DNA of 64,000 bases. It comes from Anaeramoeba ignava. Lineage: Eukaryota; Metamonada; Anaeramoebidae. Where the stretch lies: positions 1 to 64,000 of the forward strand of contig JAPDFW010000087.1 of the NCBI GenBank assembly GCA_028826165.1, read 5' to 3'. The position numbers and the translations under genes were made by a program. The notes beneath the pieces were generated by a model that saw only the letters and a program-made list of their open reading frames with translations, was not told where the DNA came from and made no database searches. Positions 10,001 to 21,261 of this stretch are shown here, piece by piece. Within the stretch, counting starts at the first letter, position 1; each line of letters opens with the position of its first letter.

Positions 10001-12632
10001 GGTATCAAATCTTCCTTGTGAATTTTGTAAATCTACAAAGACTACAAGAGAAGGAATGGGTGTTCCTAATCAAGAAGACTTACTTTTTGGTGCTTCTCGT
10101 GTTGAGTTATTTCGATGTCCTGATTGCAATCGTGTTTCTAGATTTCCAAGATATAATGTTGTTTCAAAGTTATTGGAAACTCAAAGAGGAAGATGTGGTG
10201 AATATGCTAATGCTTTTACTGCTGTTTTAAGAGCTTTAGGTTTTGATGTTAGATATATTCATGATTGGACTGATCATTGCTGGTAGAAAATTAATTTAAA
10301 AATTAATCCAAAAATTAATCTAAAAATTAATTTAAAAATTAATCTAAAAATTAATCTAAAAATTAATCTAAAAATAAATTTAAAAATTAATCTAAAAATT
10401 AATTTAAAAATTAATTTAAAAATTTATTTAAAAATTAATCTAAAAATTAATTTAAAAATTAATCTAAAAATTTATCAAAAAATTAATTTAAAAATTAATT
10501 TAAAAATTAATTTAAAAATTAATTTAAAAATTAATTAAAAATTTAAAAATTCTAAAAATTAATCTAAAAATTAATTTAAAAAAAATAAATTAATCTAAAA
10601 ATAATCTAAAAATTAAAAAATTAATCTAAAAAAAGTAATCTAAAAATTAATCTAAAAATTAATTTAAAAATTAATCTAAAAAATTAAAATTAATAAAAAA
10701 AAAATAAATTTAAAAAAAAAAATTTAAAAATTAATCTAAAAATTAATTTCAAAAATTAATTTAAAAATTAATCTAAAAATTAATCTAAAAATTAATCTAA
10801 AAATAAATTTAAAAATTAATCTAAAAATTAATCTAAAAATTAATCTAAAAATTAATTTAAAAATTAATCTAAAAATTAATTTAAAAATTAATCTAAAAAT
10901 TAATCTAAAAATTAATCTAAAAATTAATCTAAAAATTAATTTAAAAATTAATCTAAAAATTAATCTAAAAATTAATTTAAAAAATAAAAATTAATTAAAA
11001 AAATTAATCTAAAAATTAATTTAAAAAAAAATTAATCAAAAAATAAAAAAAAAATTAATTAAAAATTAATTTAAAAATTAATTTAAAATTAATCAAAAAT
11101 AATCTAAAAATTAATCCAAAAATTAATTTAAAAATTAATCTAAAAATTAATTTAAAAATTAATCTAAAAATTAATTTAAAAATTAATTTAAAAATTAATC
11201 CAAAAAAAATCTTTTTTAAAATTAATCTAAAAATTAATTTAAAAATTGAATCTAAAAATTTAAAAATTTAATCCAAAAATTTTAAAAATCCAATTTAAAA
11301 ATTAATCTAAAAATTAATTTAAAAATTAATCTAAAAATTAATCCAAAAATTAATTTAAAAATTAATTTAAAAATTAATCCAAAAATTAATCTAAAAATTA
11401 ATCTAAAAATCTAATCTAAAAATTAAAATTAATTTAAAAAAATTTAAAAATTAATCCAAAAATTAATCTAAAAATTAATTTAAAAATTAATTTAAAAATT
11501 AATCTAAAAATTAATCTAAAAATTAATCTAAAAATTAATTTAAAAATTAATTTAAAAATTAATTCTAAAAATAAATTTAAAAATAAATTTAAAAAAATTT
11601 AAAAATTAATTTAAAAAAAAATAAAAATTAATTTTAAAAATTAATCTAAAAATAAAAAATCTAAAAATTAATCTAAAAATTAAGAATCTAAAAATTAATC
11701 TAAAAATTAAAAAATTAATCTAAAAATTAATCTAAAAATTAAATTAATCTAAAAATTAATTTAAAAATTAATCTAAAAATTAATCTAAAAATTAATCTAA
11801 AAATTAATCTAAAAATTAATCTAAAAATTAATCCAAAAATTAATCTAAAAATTAATCTAAAAATTAATCTAAAAATTAATCTAAAAATTAATCTAAAAAT
11901 TAATCTAAAAATTAATCTAAAAATTAATCTAAAAATTAATCCAAAAATTAATCCAAAAATTAATCTAAAAATTAATCTAAAAATTAATCCTAAAAATTAA
12001 TCTAAAAATTAATCCAAAAATTAATCTAAAAATTAATCTAAAAATTAATCTAAAAATTAATTTATCCAAAAATTAATTTAAAAATTAATCTAAAAATTAA
12101 TTTAAAAATTAATCTAAAAATTAATCTAAAAATTAATTTAAAAATTAATCTAAAAATTAATTTAAAAATTAATCTAAAAATTAATCCAAAAATTAATTTA
12201 AAAATTAATCTAAAAAAAAATTTAAATTTAAGGACTGAAGTCTTTATTCCTTCTTGGAATAGATGGGTTCATTGTGATCCTTGCGAAAATATCATTGATG
12301 CTCCAAGAACTTATGAAAAAGGTTGGGGAAAAAAATTAAAATGGGTTGTTGGATTTTCTTCTTCAGAAGTTGTTGATGTTACAAAAAGATATACAGAAAA
12401 ATGGGAAGAAGTTTTACAAAGAAGATCTCAAGAATTAAATGAAGAATGGGTTCAAAATCAAATTACTAAATTTAATTCTGAAGTACTTGAAACAGTCAAT
12501 CAAGAACAAAAAAAAATTATCTTATTAAGACAAGAAAAAGAAAAATTGGAATTTGTTGATTCAAAAGAATCTCTTCCTTTAAAACATGAAGAAACAAGAG
12601 ATAGAATTTCAGGAAATGAAAAAAAAAATTAA
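7080..12632 (+). CDS. Peptide:N-glycanase (cytosolic de-N-glycosylation), Ubl + transglutaminase-like
   Basis: Three exons, 7080-7287, 9625-10282 and 12233-12632, join with perfect phase into 421 aa. An N-terminal ubiquitin-like fold (residues 1-70, with 'SIQPEEQKF' like the ubiquitin IPPDQQ loop) precedes the PNGase core. Zinc ligands are in CEFC and CPDC. The catalytic triad is Cys260 (RGRCGEYAN), His287 (DHCWTEV) and Asp304 (RWVHCDPCEN). The C-H-D spacing of 27 and 17 residues matches, as I recall it, yeast Png1 C191/H218/D235. The C-terminal block (YEKGWGKKLKWVVGFSSSEVVDVTKRY) is the family's usual continuation. The enzyme removes N-glycans from misfolded glycoproteins exported from the ER. 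Two introns of 2,337 and 1,950 nt are almost entirely tandem repeat; the second splits the Trp codon two residues after the catalytic His. It is convergent with the E4 ligase gene. Confidence 0.93.
7300..9610. repeat. TTGAATA / TTGAATTGAATA array (PNGase intron 1)
   Basis: Occupies nearly all of intron 7288-9624. Units are 7-mers (TTGAATA) and 12-mers (TTGAA + TTGAATA). The ends (to about 7680, and 9290-9600) are regular, while 7700-9250 is full of small indels and substitutions. Donor GTAATT at 7288, acceptor CTTTTTTAG ending at 9624. Confidence 0.9.
10290..12226. repeat. AAAAATTAATCT 12-mer array (PNGase intron 2)
   Basis: Fills intron 10283-12232. The unit is 12 nt with C/T variation at the penultimate base (AATCT, AATTT, AATCC). 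Local indels are most frequent at 10530-11640; 11760-12180 is very regular. Donor GTAGAA, acceptor TTTAAG. Confidence 0.92.
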
Positions 12633-12705
12633 GAATTTTTCGTTTATTTTCTTTTGCTTTTTTTTTTAAAAATCAAGAACTTTTTTTGCTTTATTTTTTT
12701 TTCCT

Positions 12706-15700
12706 TCATTTCTTTTTCGCATTTTGTAACCATTCTTCAATTTTTTTCTTTAATTCAGGTAAAGGTTTGCACATTTCAATTGTTAAAGGTTCTCTATTAA
12801 AGGGATTAATTGGTTTAATTGCTAACCAACGAACTATATTTTTTCTATCAACAATTTGACCAGTTGGAACCAAATATGGATCTTCCATAAGAGAATATTC
12901 CAATTCACAAAGAAATTCATCAGGAGCATCTTCATCATCAATTTCTACTTGCTTCATTTTTTCAATGTTTTCTTGAATAAGTTTGTGAATTGATTCCAAC
13001 TCTTTTGGGATTTTTTCATCGATTTTTTCATTTTGTTGAAGAAATTTGCTTGCTTTGATGAAAATTTCCTTCTCCAATATTTGAGGATATTCAGAAGATA
13101 TCTGAATAAACTCAGGGAATTTTTTGAATAAAATGTTAATTTTGGCAAATTGATGAACAATTTTCATTGGATCCAAATTGTAATCATGCTGTTGGGAAAT
13201 ATTCATCGATAAAAACTGAGGTTGAAGAATTTTACCAAAATCTTGAGTCAAGAAAATAACAAGTGAATGAATTGTTTCATCTGATAAGAAAAACTCCACA
13301 ATCTTTGTTTTTTTCACAAATGTTTTCAATAAATCCAAAAAGGTGTAAAATTCATCCATCAATCCAGGAATTTGACTTTTCTGGAATTGAAACATTCTTG
13401 CTCTTTCTTCTCTCTCTTCTTGAATAAGGTTTCTCCATTCAGTTGGATTGCGAATTAATTTTTCTGTTTCCATCATTTTTTCAAGTGCATCAAATATATA
13501 ATTCCAAATAACTGTTAATTCATTCATAAAAGTATTAACAAATTGAAACGATAATTTGGAAGAAGTAATTAGTTTGTTAAATAACGATAGGTATAAATTT
13601 TCTTTCTTTTCTTGAATTTCAATTTTCTTGGAGTTTTCATTTGTATTTTCATTTGTATTTTCATTTGTATTTTCATTTATATTTTCATTTGTATTTTCAT
13701 TTGTGAATTGATCATTGCTCTTCAATATTTTGGGAGAAAGTAATGTGACCAAAATTTTCACCATAAAATCTCTTGATGTGAACTTTTCCACATTTTGAGA
13801 ATGAGTTGCTGTTGATTCAATTTCCAAATAAAATAACAGGAGTGATCCAATCAAATATTTTTGAGTGAGTAAATGATGAGAAAATATATCTCTCAAAAAA
13901 ATTGGTTCGTTTTTTCTTTTTGGATCATATTGATTTGTTAAAGCAAGATAGTTTTTCTTAACTGAAACTTCTGCAAAAATAAATATCACTTTGAGTATAT
14001 TCGAGCGAATAAACGCATTGCTTATAATTTTAGGACTTGCAAATAGAATAATAAACATATCCATCAATGGTTTCAAATCGATTTGCTTCATAATTTTAGG
14101 GTTAAATTGTGTAAACATGAATAAAGTATCGCAAATTGTTTCAAGAAAAAAACTTGGAATCATTGTAAATTCTTCTGGAATTTCTAGTTTTAATGGAAGT
14201 TGAATTTCGTTAAAATCAATCATTTTTTGATTGGAATTTAAAAATAATGTGGATAAAATCCATTTTGACATCAAATTCATATAATCTATCATATCCTTCA
14301 CAAAAACAATATCAAACAGATGTATATCGAATATGATTCTTTTGTGGATCAAATTTTCCAAAATTCTTCTGTTATTTTCATCTGGATTAGCTCGAAATTT
14401 TTTATCAATTTTACTCCACTCTTGAAGATAAAGATGATATTGTTTTAAATTAGGAATTAAACCGATTTGAATTATTCTTATTGTATCAAAGAAATAATTT
14501 TCAATTTTTTCAATTTTTTCAATTTCATTATTTTGAATATTTTCATTATTTTCATTATTTTCATTATTTTCATTATTTTGAATATTTTCATTATTTTCAT
14601 TATTTTCATTATTTTCATTATTTTCATCATTTTCAGGATAAAGCTCTTTTAATTTTTCTTCATAATTCTCAATAAATTCTTTAATTAAATTTTGTTGACC
14701 TCGAAAATTTGCAAGATTTTGTCGTTCATCTGTTTCTTGAAAAGATGATAATTTTATTTCTTTTGAAATATCAAATGATAATGAATTAAAATTCATTCTA
14801 ATTTTCAAAGGTAATTGAAGTGAATTGAAGAATATTTCTCCATAATTTAATAAAGGCTTAGTAATTTTTAAAAGAAATAACAAAATATTATGTAAAAACC
14901 CATTTGACGAAGTTTTATGACTTAATCCAATTTCAAACTAAAATTATAAGAATAAAAATATTTTTTTTTGATGTTGCTGTTAAATATTCAGTTATTAATT
15001 CTGTAAATAATTAAATTTGTAATTACATTTATTTGAATCCTCTCGCGATTAGATTTAATTACATCCTGAATCCATTTTGAAACCCGAGGTTTTGTTTCTG
15101 GATTTTTTAATAAAATCATGATGATAGTATAAACTAAATTATGCACAAAATGAAATTCCTTTTCTAAAAAATCCTTTTTTTTGGAAAAGTCAAATTGAAA
15201 AGTACGTGAAATATTTGGGAAATAAAGTTGAGCAAATGGCATATTATCCATTGCCGAAAAAGAAAAAAATGCTCCAAGATTGGATTTTTTTTCAAGAAGA
15301 AGTGGTTTTAATTTCTGTGAAATTGCAGATAAGAATGGAATATTTTGATTTTGTAATTCATTTCCATCATTTTTCTCCCAATCATCTTGAAATTCGAAAA
15401 TAATTTTTGCAATTAAATCAACCTTATACATCACTTCAAATACTTTTAATTGATTAATAATATCAAAGAAATTTAGTGGGTTTCGAATCTTTTCTGCAAA
15501 AAGAGTATTAAGTTTTCTGAAAAAAAATATTCCATTTTCAATATTTTCATCCTCTTTGAATCTGTTGAATAATTTTTGAAAAAACTCTTGATTTGCATAA
15601 ATTTTGTGCTTCAGTGTGTTTTCTTTGAAAAATGATTTTGCAATTAGATTGATTAAATTTTCTGGAAGCAGAATATTTGGAAATATTTGAGGTGAATTTA

Positions 15701-16735
15701 TCAAAATATAAAAATAACCAACAATAAAATCTTTTATTTTTTCTGATGTTAAATTATTTTGATTTGTTTCTTGGAAATTTTGAGCATCGATAAAGCATTT
15801 TAATAAATATTGAAAAGGATTGTAAATTTTTCCTTGTGCTAATATTTCTGCAATGATTAGATCTGGAAGCATTTCAAATTTTTCTTTTAAATTAATTTGT
15901 TGATTTTTGATTTCTTTATGGAGTGAATCTAGAAAAAATTGTGGATATTTTGGATTTTTTGCTAAAATTCCAACACGAAATATTTTTTCTAATAAACGAA
16001 TTTGTTTCCAATTTTGGCTATTGATTCTGAAAATATTTTGATTTTGATTTTGATTTATATTTTGATTTTGATTTTTATTTTGATTTTGATTTTGATTTTG
16101 ATTTTGATTTTGATTTTCATTTTTGATTTTGATTTTCATTTAATTTTCATTTTGAATTGAATCATATCTATTTTGATAAAGTTTAGCTCTTTTTTCTCGA
16201 ATTTCTTTTTCTTTTTCTTTTTCATTTTGATTTTGATTTTGATTTTTATTTTGATTTTGATTTTGATTTTGATTTTGATTTTCATTTTGATTTTGATTTT
16301 GATTTTCATTTTGATTTTCATTTTCATTTTCATTTTCATTTTGATTTTGATTTTGAATTTTTTTCAATTTGATTTTCATTTTGATTTTCTTTTTCAATTT
16401 GATTTTCATTTTCAATTTGAATTTGATTTTCATTTTGATTTTGATTTTGATTTAATTTTTCTTTTTCTTTTTCTTTTTCTTTTTCATTTTCATTTTCATT
16501 TTGAATTGAATCATATCTATTTTGATAAAGTTTAGCTCTTTTTTCTCGAATTTCTAAAAATAATTTATTTTTTAATTGAAAAAGTTAATCGGAAAAAAAA
16601 ATTTAAATATTTCTTCAATAAATTAATTATTTGAAAAAATTTTTTACCTTCAAAAGTTTGAGGTGCTTTTTCTTGTTTTTTTGTTATTTTTTTTTCTTTT
16701 TCTGGTTTAAATAACCAACTTAAAAGACAACCCAT
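12706..16735 (-). CDS. U-box ubiquitin chain-elongation factor E4 (Ufd2/UBE4-like), 5' end disrupted
   Basis: Exon 16648-16735 encodes MGCLLSWLFKPEK... and is followed by 'EIREKRAKLYQNRYDS', comparable to the IRxxRLAxL start of UBE4 proteins. The large exon 15027-16139 and final exon 12706-14937 join in phase (intron 14938-15026) and carry the Ufd2 core, for example 'LGAFFSFSAMDNMPFAQLYF' and 'SSNGFLHNILLFLLKI'. The C-terminal U-box is DEFLCELEYSLMEDPYLVPTG...VDRKNI...DPFNREPL in character (here INPFNREPLT). E4 enzymes extend ubiquitin chains on Cdc48/p97 clients. The problem is in 16140-16553, where a segment duplicated 349 bp apart (not a multiple of 3) puts the second copy out of frame, and a TAA follows at 16140-16142. 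The gene may be broken or misassembled there. Confidence 0.85.
16140..16553 (-). repeat. Direct duplication at 5' end of E4 gene
   Basis: About 60 bp coding for EIREKRAKLYQNRYDSIQNEN occurs twice, beginning at 16553 and at 16204 on the minus strand (offset 349 bp), with QN/EN/EK hexamer DNA in between. Both copies are preceded by AG, so either could serve as an acceptor. The second copy runs into TAA at 16140-16142 directly before an in-frame ATG at 16139. Confidence 0.85.
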
Positions 16736-16841
16736 TTTTTTTTTATAATAATTTTTTTAAAAAAGGAAAAAAAATGAAAAATGAAAAAAATGAAAAAAAA
16801 AATCATTTTTTCTTTTTTTCTTTTTTTCTTAAATTAATTTT
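16736..16841. promoter_or_regulatory. Bidirectional promoter, E4 ligase / RhoBTB
   Basis: 106-bp spacer between divergent ATGs. It shows the common layout: repeated TGAAAAA/ATGAAAAAAA steps on one side, then T-runs with TTTTTTTC steps (tctttttttctttttttc) leading to the plus-strand ATG at 16842. Confidence 0.5.
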
Positions 16842-19800
16842 ATGCAAGAATTAAAAGTTCTTGTTATTGGAGAACAAAATACTGGAAGAAAAACTTTTAT
16901 TCAAAGAATTGCTACAGGAAGATTTGATGCATAGTAATTTTGTTCTCCTTTTTGAATTATAAATAAAATTATAAATAAAATTATAAATTAAATTATAAAT
17001 AAAATTATAAATTAAATTATAAATAAAAATTATAAATAAAAATTATAAATTAAATTATAAATAAAATTATAAATAAAATTATAAATAAAATTATAAATAA
17101 AATTATAAATTAAATTATAAATAAAATTATAAATTAAAATATAAATAAAAATATAAATAAAAATTATAAATAAAATTATAAATTAAATTATAAATTAAAT
17201 TATAAATTAAATTATAAATTAAATTATAAATTAAATTATAAATAAAATTATTAATAAAATTATAAATAAATAAAATTATAAATAAAATTATAAATAAAAT
17301 TATAAATTAAAATATAAATAAAAATATAAATTAAAATTATAAATAAAATTATAAATAAAATTATAAATAAATTATAAATAAAATTATAAATAAAGTTATA
17401 AATTAAATTATAAATAAAAATATAAATAAAATTATAAATTATAAATTAAATTATAAATAAAATTATAAATAAAATTATAAATTAAATTATAAATAAAATT
17501 ATAAATTAAAATTATAAATAAAATTATAAATAAAATTATAAATAAAATTATAAATAAAATTATAAATTAAATTATAAATAAAATTATAAATAAAATTATA
17601 AATTAAATTATAAATTAAATAATAAATAAAATTATAAATAAAATTATAAATTAAATTATAAATAAAATTAAATAAAATTATAAATTAAATTATAAATTAA
17701 ATTATAAATTGAATTATAAATAAAATTATAAATTAAATTATTAAATTATAAATAAAATTATAAATAAAATTATAAATTAAATTATTAAATTATAAATAAA
17801 ATTATAAATAAAATTATAAATTAAAATTATAAATTAAATTATAAATTAAATTATAAATAAAATTATAAATAAAATTATAAATAAAATTATAAATAAAATT
17901 ATAAATAAAATTATAAATAAAAATCAAATAAAAATGAAATTATAAATAAAATTATAAATAAAAATTATAAATTAAATTATAAATAAAATTATAAATAAAA
18001 ATTATAAATAAAATTATAAATAAAATTATAAATAAAATTATAAATAAAATTATAAATAAAATTATAAATAAAATTATAAATAAAATTATTAAATTATAAA
18101 TAAAATTATAAATTAAATTATAAATTAAAATTATAAATAAAATTATAAATAAAATTATAAATTAAATTATAAATAAAATTATAAATTAAATTATAAATTA
18201 AATTATAAATAAAATTATAAATTAAATTATAAATAAAATTATAAATAAAATTATAAATAAAATTATAAATAAAATTATAAATAAATTATAAATTAAATTA
18301 TAAATTAAATTATAAATAAAATTATAAATTAAATTATTAAATTATAAATAAAATTATAAATAAAATTATAAATTAAATTATAAATTAAATTATAAATTAA
18401 ATTATAAATAAAATTATAAATAAAATTATAAATTAAATTATAAATTTCTAAATAATTAAAATTATAAATTTCTAAATAATTAAAATTATAAATAAAATTA
18501 TAAATTAAATCATAAATAAAATTATAAATTTTAAAGTGCATGGGAAGAATGGTATTATTTTGATCGAGCCAAGAAAAAAGAATTTGAAATCCAAAATAAC
18601 AAATTTATGTTAAATTTTGATTTACTTTCATTACATGAAGAATTTCAACTATTATCTGAAATGGCGTTTCGTTCATCTAATCTTTTCGTCATAATTTGCT
18701 CAATTACAAATAAAAATAGTTTTGAAATAATTCAACAAACTCTTGAAAGTATTGAAAGGTTTAAAGATATAAATTTGAATGAAGTTTCAGTTATTTTAGT
18801 TGCAAATAAAATTGATTTAGAAGATCAAAGAGCAATTTCAAAACAAGAAATCGAACAAATTGCTAAACAATTTCAAATTTTATTTATTGAAACATCCTGT
18901 TTTACAGGAATAAATATTGAAGAATGTTTTAACATTTTATTAAAAGATTATTTAATCAAAAAAGAAGAAAAAGAAAATCCAAAAAAGAAAACAAAACGCC
19001 ATTTTTTCAAATCAAAACAAATTCCTCCTGAACCAAAACTCCCAGACCCATTTCCATTTCCAAAAATCGAAATTTTAGACTCAACATATCAAGATGATTT
19101 TTTGAAAATCCTTAATAATAAAGAATTTTCAGATATTGAATTTATCATTATGGAAAATCAAAATCAAAATCAAAATCAAAATCAAAATCAAAATCAAAAT
19201 GAATCTCAATCCTTATTTTCTCATCAATCAATTCTTTATTCAAGAAATCCAATCTTTAAAGAAATGATACAAAAATTTCAATCAGGTTCAAATTCTCAAA
19301 CAATTTTAAATGAATTAAACCAAACTTATACCAAATATTTAATGAGATTCGAAATTGATGAAGAAGAAAAAAAGGATCAAGTAAAAACTCACAAAAAATT
19401 AAAAGTGTATGTTGATTATCCCTATTTTGCTTTTTATTCAATGATAAAATATCTTTATTGTGGATTAATTGATCATAAAATACTTGAAAATCAAGATTTA
19501 GTAATTAAAATATTATCAATTTCAGATTTATTTCATGTAAAGAGATTATATTTAATAATGGAAGCAGCGATGAAAAAGTTTCAAAATCAAAATCAAAATC
19601 AAAATTCAAATCAAAATCAAAATCAAAATTCAAATGAAAATCAAAATCAAAATTCAAATGAAAATTCAAATGAAAATTCAAATGAAAATTCAAATGAAAA
19701 TTCAAATCAAAATTCAAATGAAAATTCAAATCAAAATTCAAATCAAAATTCAAATCAAAATCAAAATGAACAGAAAATAATTGATGATAATTTGAATAAT

Positions 19801-20478
19801 TTAACTCCAGACGAGAAAATTTCAAAAATACTCGAACTTGAAATTAGTGTAATGTCAAATTGTTATGCGAAATTAATTAGATTTGGAGCATTCGCAGATT
19901 TTTCTATTATCGGAGTTGAAGTAAACAAAAAACAAACTTTAAAAGCACATTTAGCAATATTATCACAAAGATGTGAATATTTCAAATCAATGTCTCATCA
20001 CCAAATGCAAGAAAATATTAAGAAAGAAATTGTTTTTGATGATATTTCGATCGAAGCACTGCTAATGATTCTTGAATATATTTATTGCAATCGATTTGTT
20101 CCACCAAGTATTGAGCTTGCAAAATCTGAAGGAAACACAAAGTTTATTTGTAAATCAAACGAAGCAATTTTAGAGTTACTCATTTTGAGTGATTATTTCC
20201 AGATTAATCGATTAAAACAAATATGCCAAGTTAATTTATCAAAAACTTTAGATCATGAAATGATTTTTTCCGCTCTTCAAGTTTGCAAAAAATGTGAAGC
20301 TCAGTTTTTGAAAGAATATTGTTATTGGGAAATGGGAAGAAATTATCTTAAGTTTACTAACCATAAAATGTTTAAAAAAATGACAGATAAAGAAGATCAA
20401 GAACAAATCAAAAAAAGAAGATTTCCTCCAAAAGAATATGATGATTATCAAAAGAAATATGGCAAAAAAAAGAAATAA
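16842..20478 (+). CDS. RhoBTB-like protein: degenerate small GTPase + two BTB domains
   Basis: Exon 16842-16933 joins exon 18537-20478 in phase (TA|T), giving 677 aa. Residues 1-165 look like a Ras/Rho G domain. The P-loop is G10-EQNT-G15-R16-K17-T18, with Arg where GxxxxGK(S/T) has Lys. DxxG/DTAGQE is not recognisable ('MLNFDLLSLHEEF'), while the guanine-specificity motif NKID (121-124) and 'ETSC' (SAK equivalent) are kept. Two BTB/POZ blocks follow: 'FSDIEFIIM...SHQSILYSRNPIFKEM' and 'ADFSIIGVEVNKKQTLKAHLAIL...SMSHHQ...LEYIYC', with QN/SN runs interrupting or separating them. RhoBTB proteins are Cullin-3 adaptors with atypical GTPase domains, and the loss of catalytic motifs fits that. The single intron is a 12-mer array. 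Confidence 0.85.
16950..18530. repeat. ATAAATAAAATT / ATAAATTAAATT 12-mer array (RhoBTB intron)
   Basis: Fills intron 16934-18536 (1,603 nt). Two 12-nt variants alternate irregularly (TAAATA versus TAAATT). Donor GTAATT, acceptor TTTTAAAG. The two exons on either side encode the P-loop and the rest of the G domain, so splicing is required for function. Confidence 0.92.
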
Positions 20479-20502
20479 TAAATAATAAATTAAAAATGAA
20501 AA

Positions 20503-20838
20503 TCTAAACGAAATGAAAAAGATTTTATTATTGAAAGAAAAGAAAAACAATATAAATTTCCTAAATTAATATTAATAATGAGAAGTGAATTATATCGAGG
20601 AATGTTTTTATCTGTAACAAATGATAAATCAAATAAAGTTACAGATTATAGTGAATTAAGTAATAAATCATTTCAAATATTTGAATATTGGATTTATTCA
20701 AATCAAATTAAAGATGAAATTCAAATTACACAAGAAATAATTAATGAAATTGAAACAGGAATTGATTATTTTCAATTAAATCAAACAAATCCAAATTTAT
20801 TTGATTTATTAATTAACAAATTTAATAATCAAAATTAA
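20503..20838 (+). pseudogene. 5'-truncated RCC1-BTB fragment (last ~110 codons)
   Basis: Starts about 25 bp after the RhoBTB stop. From 'aaaaagattttattattg' to the stop it is almost identical to the 3' ends of the two complete RCC1-BTB genes downstream (DFIIERKEKQYKFPKLIL ... FDLLINKFNNQN). Nothing of the RCC1 part is present. An ATG at 20578 could start an 86-aa peptide, but this is probably just the breakpoint of a tandem duplication. Confidence 0.85.
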
Positions 20839-21236
20839 AATTAAAATTAAAATTAAAATTAAAATTTAAAATTAAAAATTAAAATTAAAATTAAAATTAA
20901 AATTAAAATTAAAATTAAAATTAAAATTTAAATTAAAATAATTAAAATTAAAATTAAAATTAAAATTAAAATTAAATTAAAAATTAAAATTAAAATTTAA
21001 AATTAAAAAATTAAAATTAAAATTAAAAAATATAAAATTAAAAATTTTAAAATTAAAATTAAAATTAAAATTAAAATTAAAATTAAAATTAAAAAATTAA
21101 AATTAAAATTAAAATTAAAATTAAAATTAAAATTAAAATTAAAATTAAAATTAAAATCAAAATTAAAATTAAAATTAAAAATAAAATTAAAATTAAAATT
21201 AAAATTAAAATAAATTAAAATTAAAATCAAAATTCA
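20836..21236. repeat. (AAAATT)n spacer array 1 of RCC1-BTB cluster
   Basis: Hexamer array with scattered one-base slips linking the truncated fragment to the first full RCC1-BTB gene. It starts inside the stop codon context (AAAATTAAAATTAAAA) and ends in the leader TTCATTTTTCATTTTTTTC. Confidence 0.92.
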
Positions 21237-21261
21237 TTTTTCATTTTTTTCATTTTCAAAA

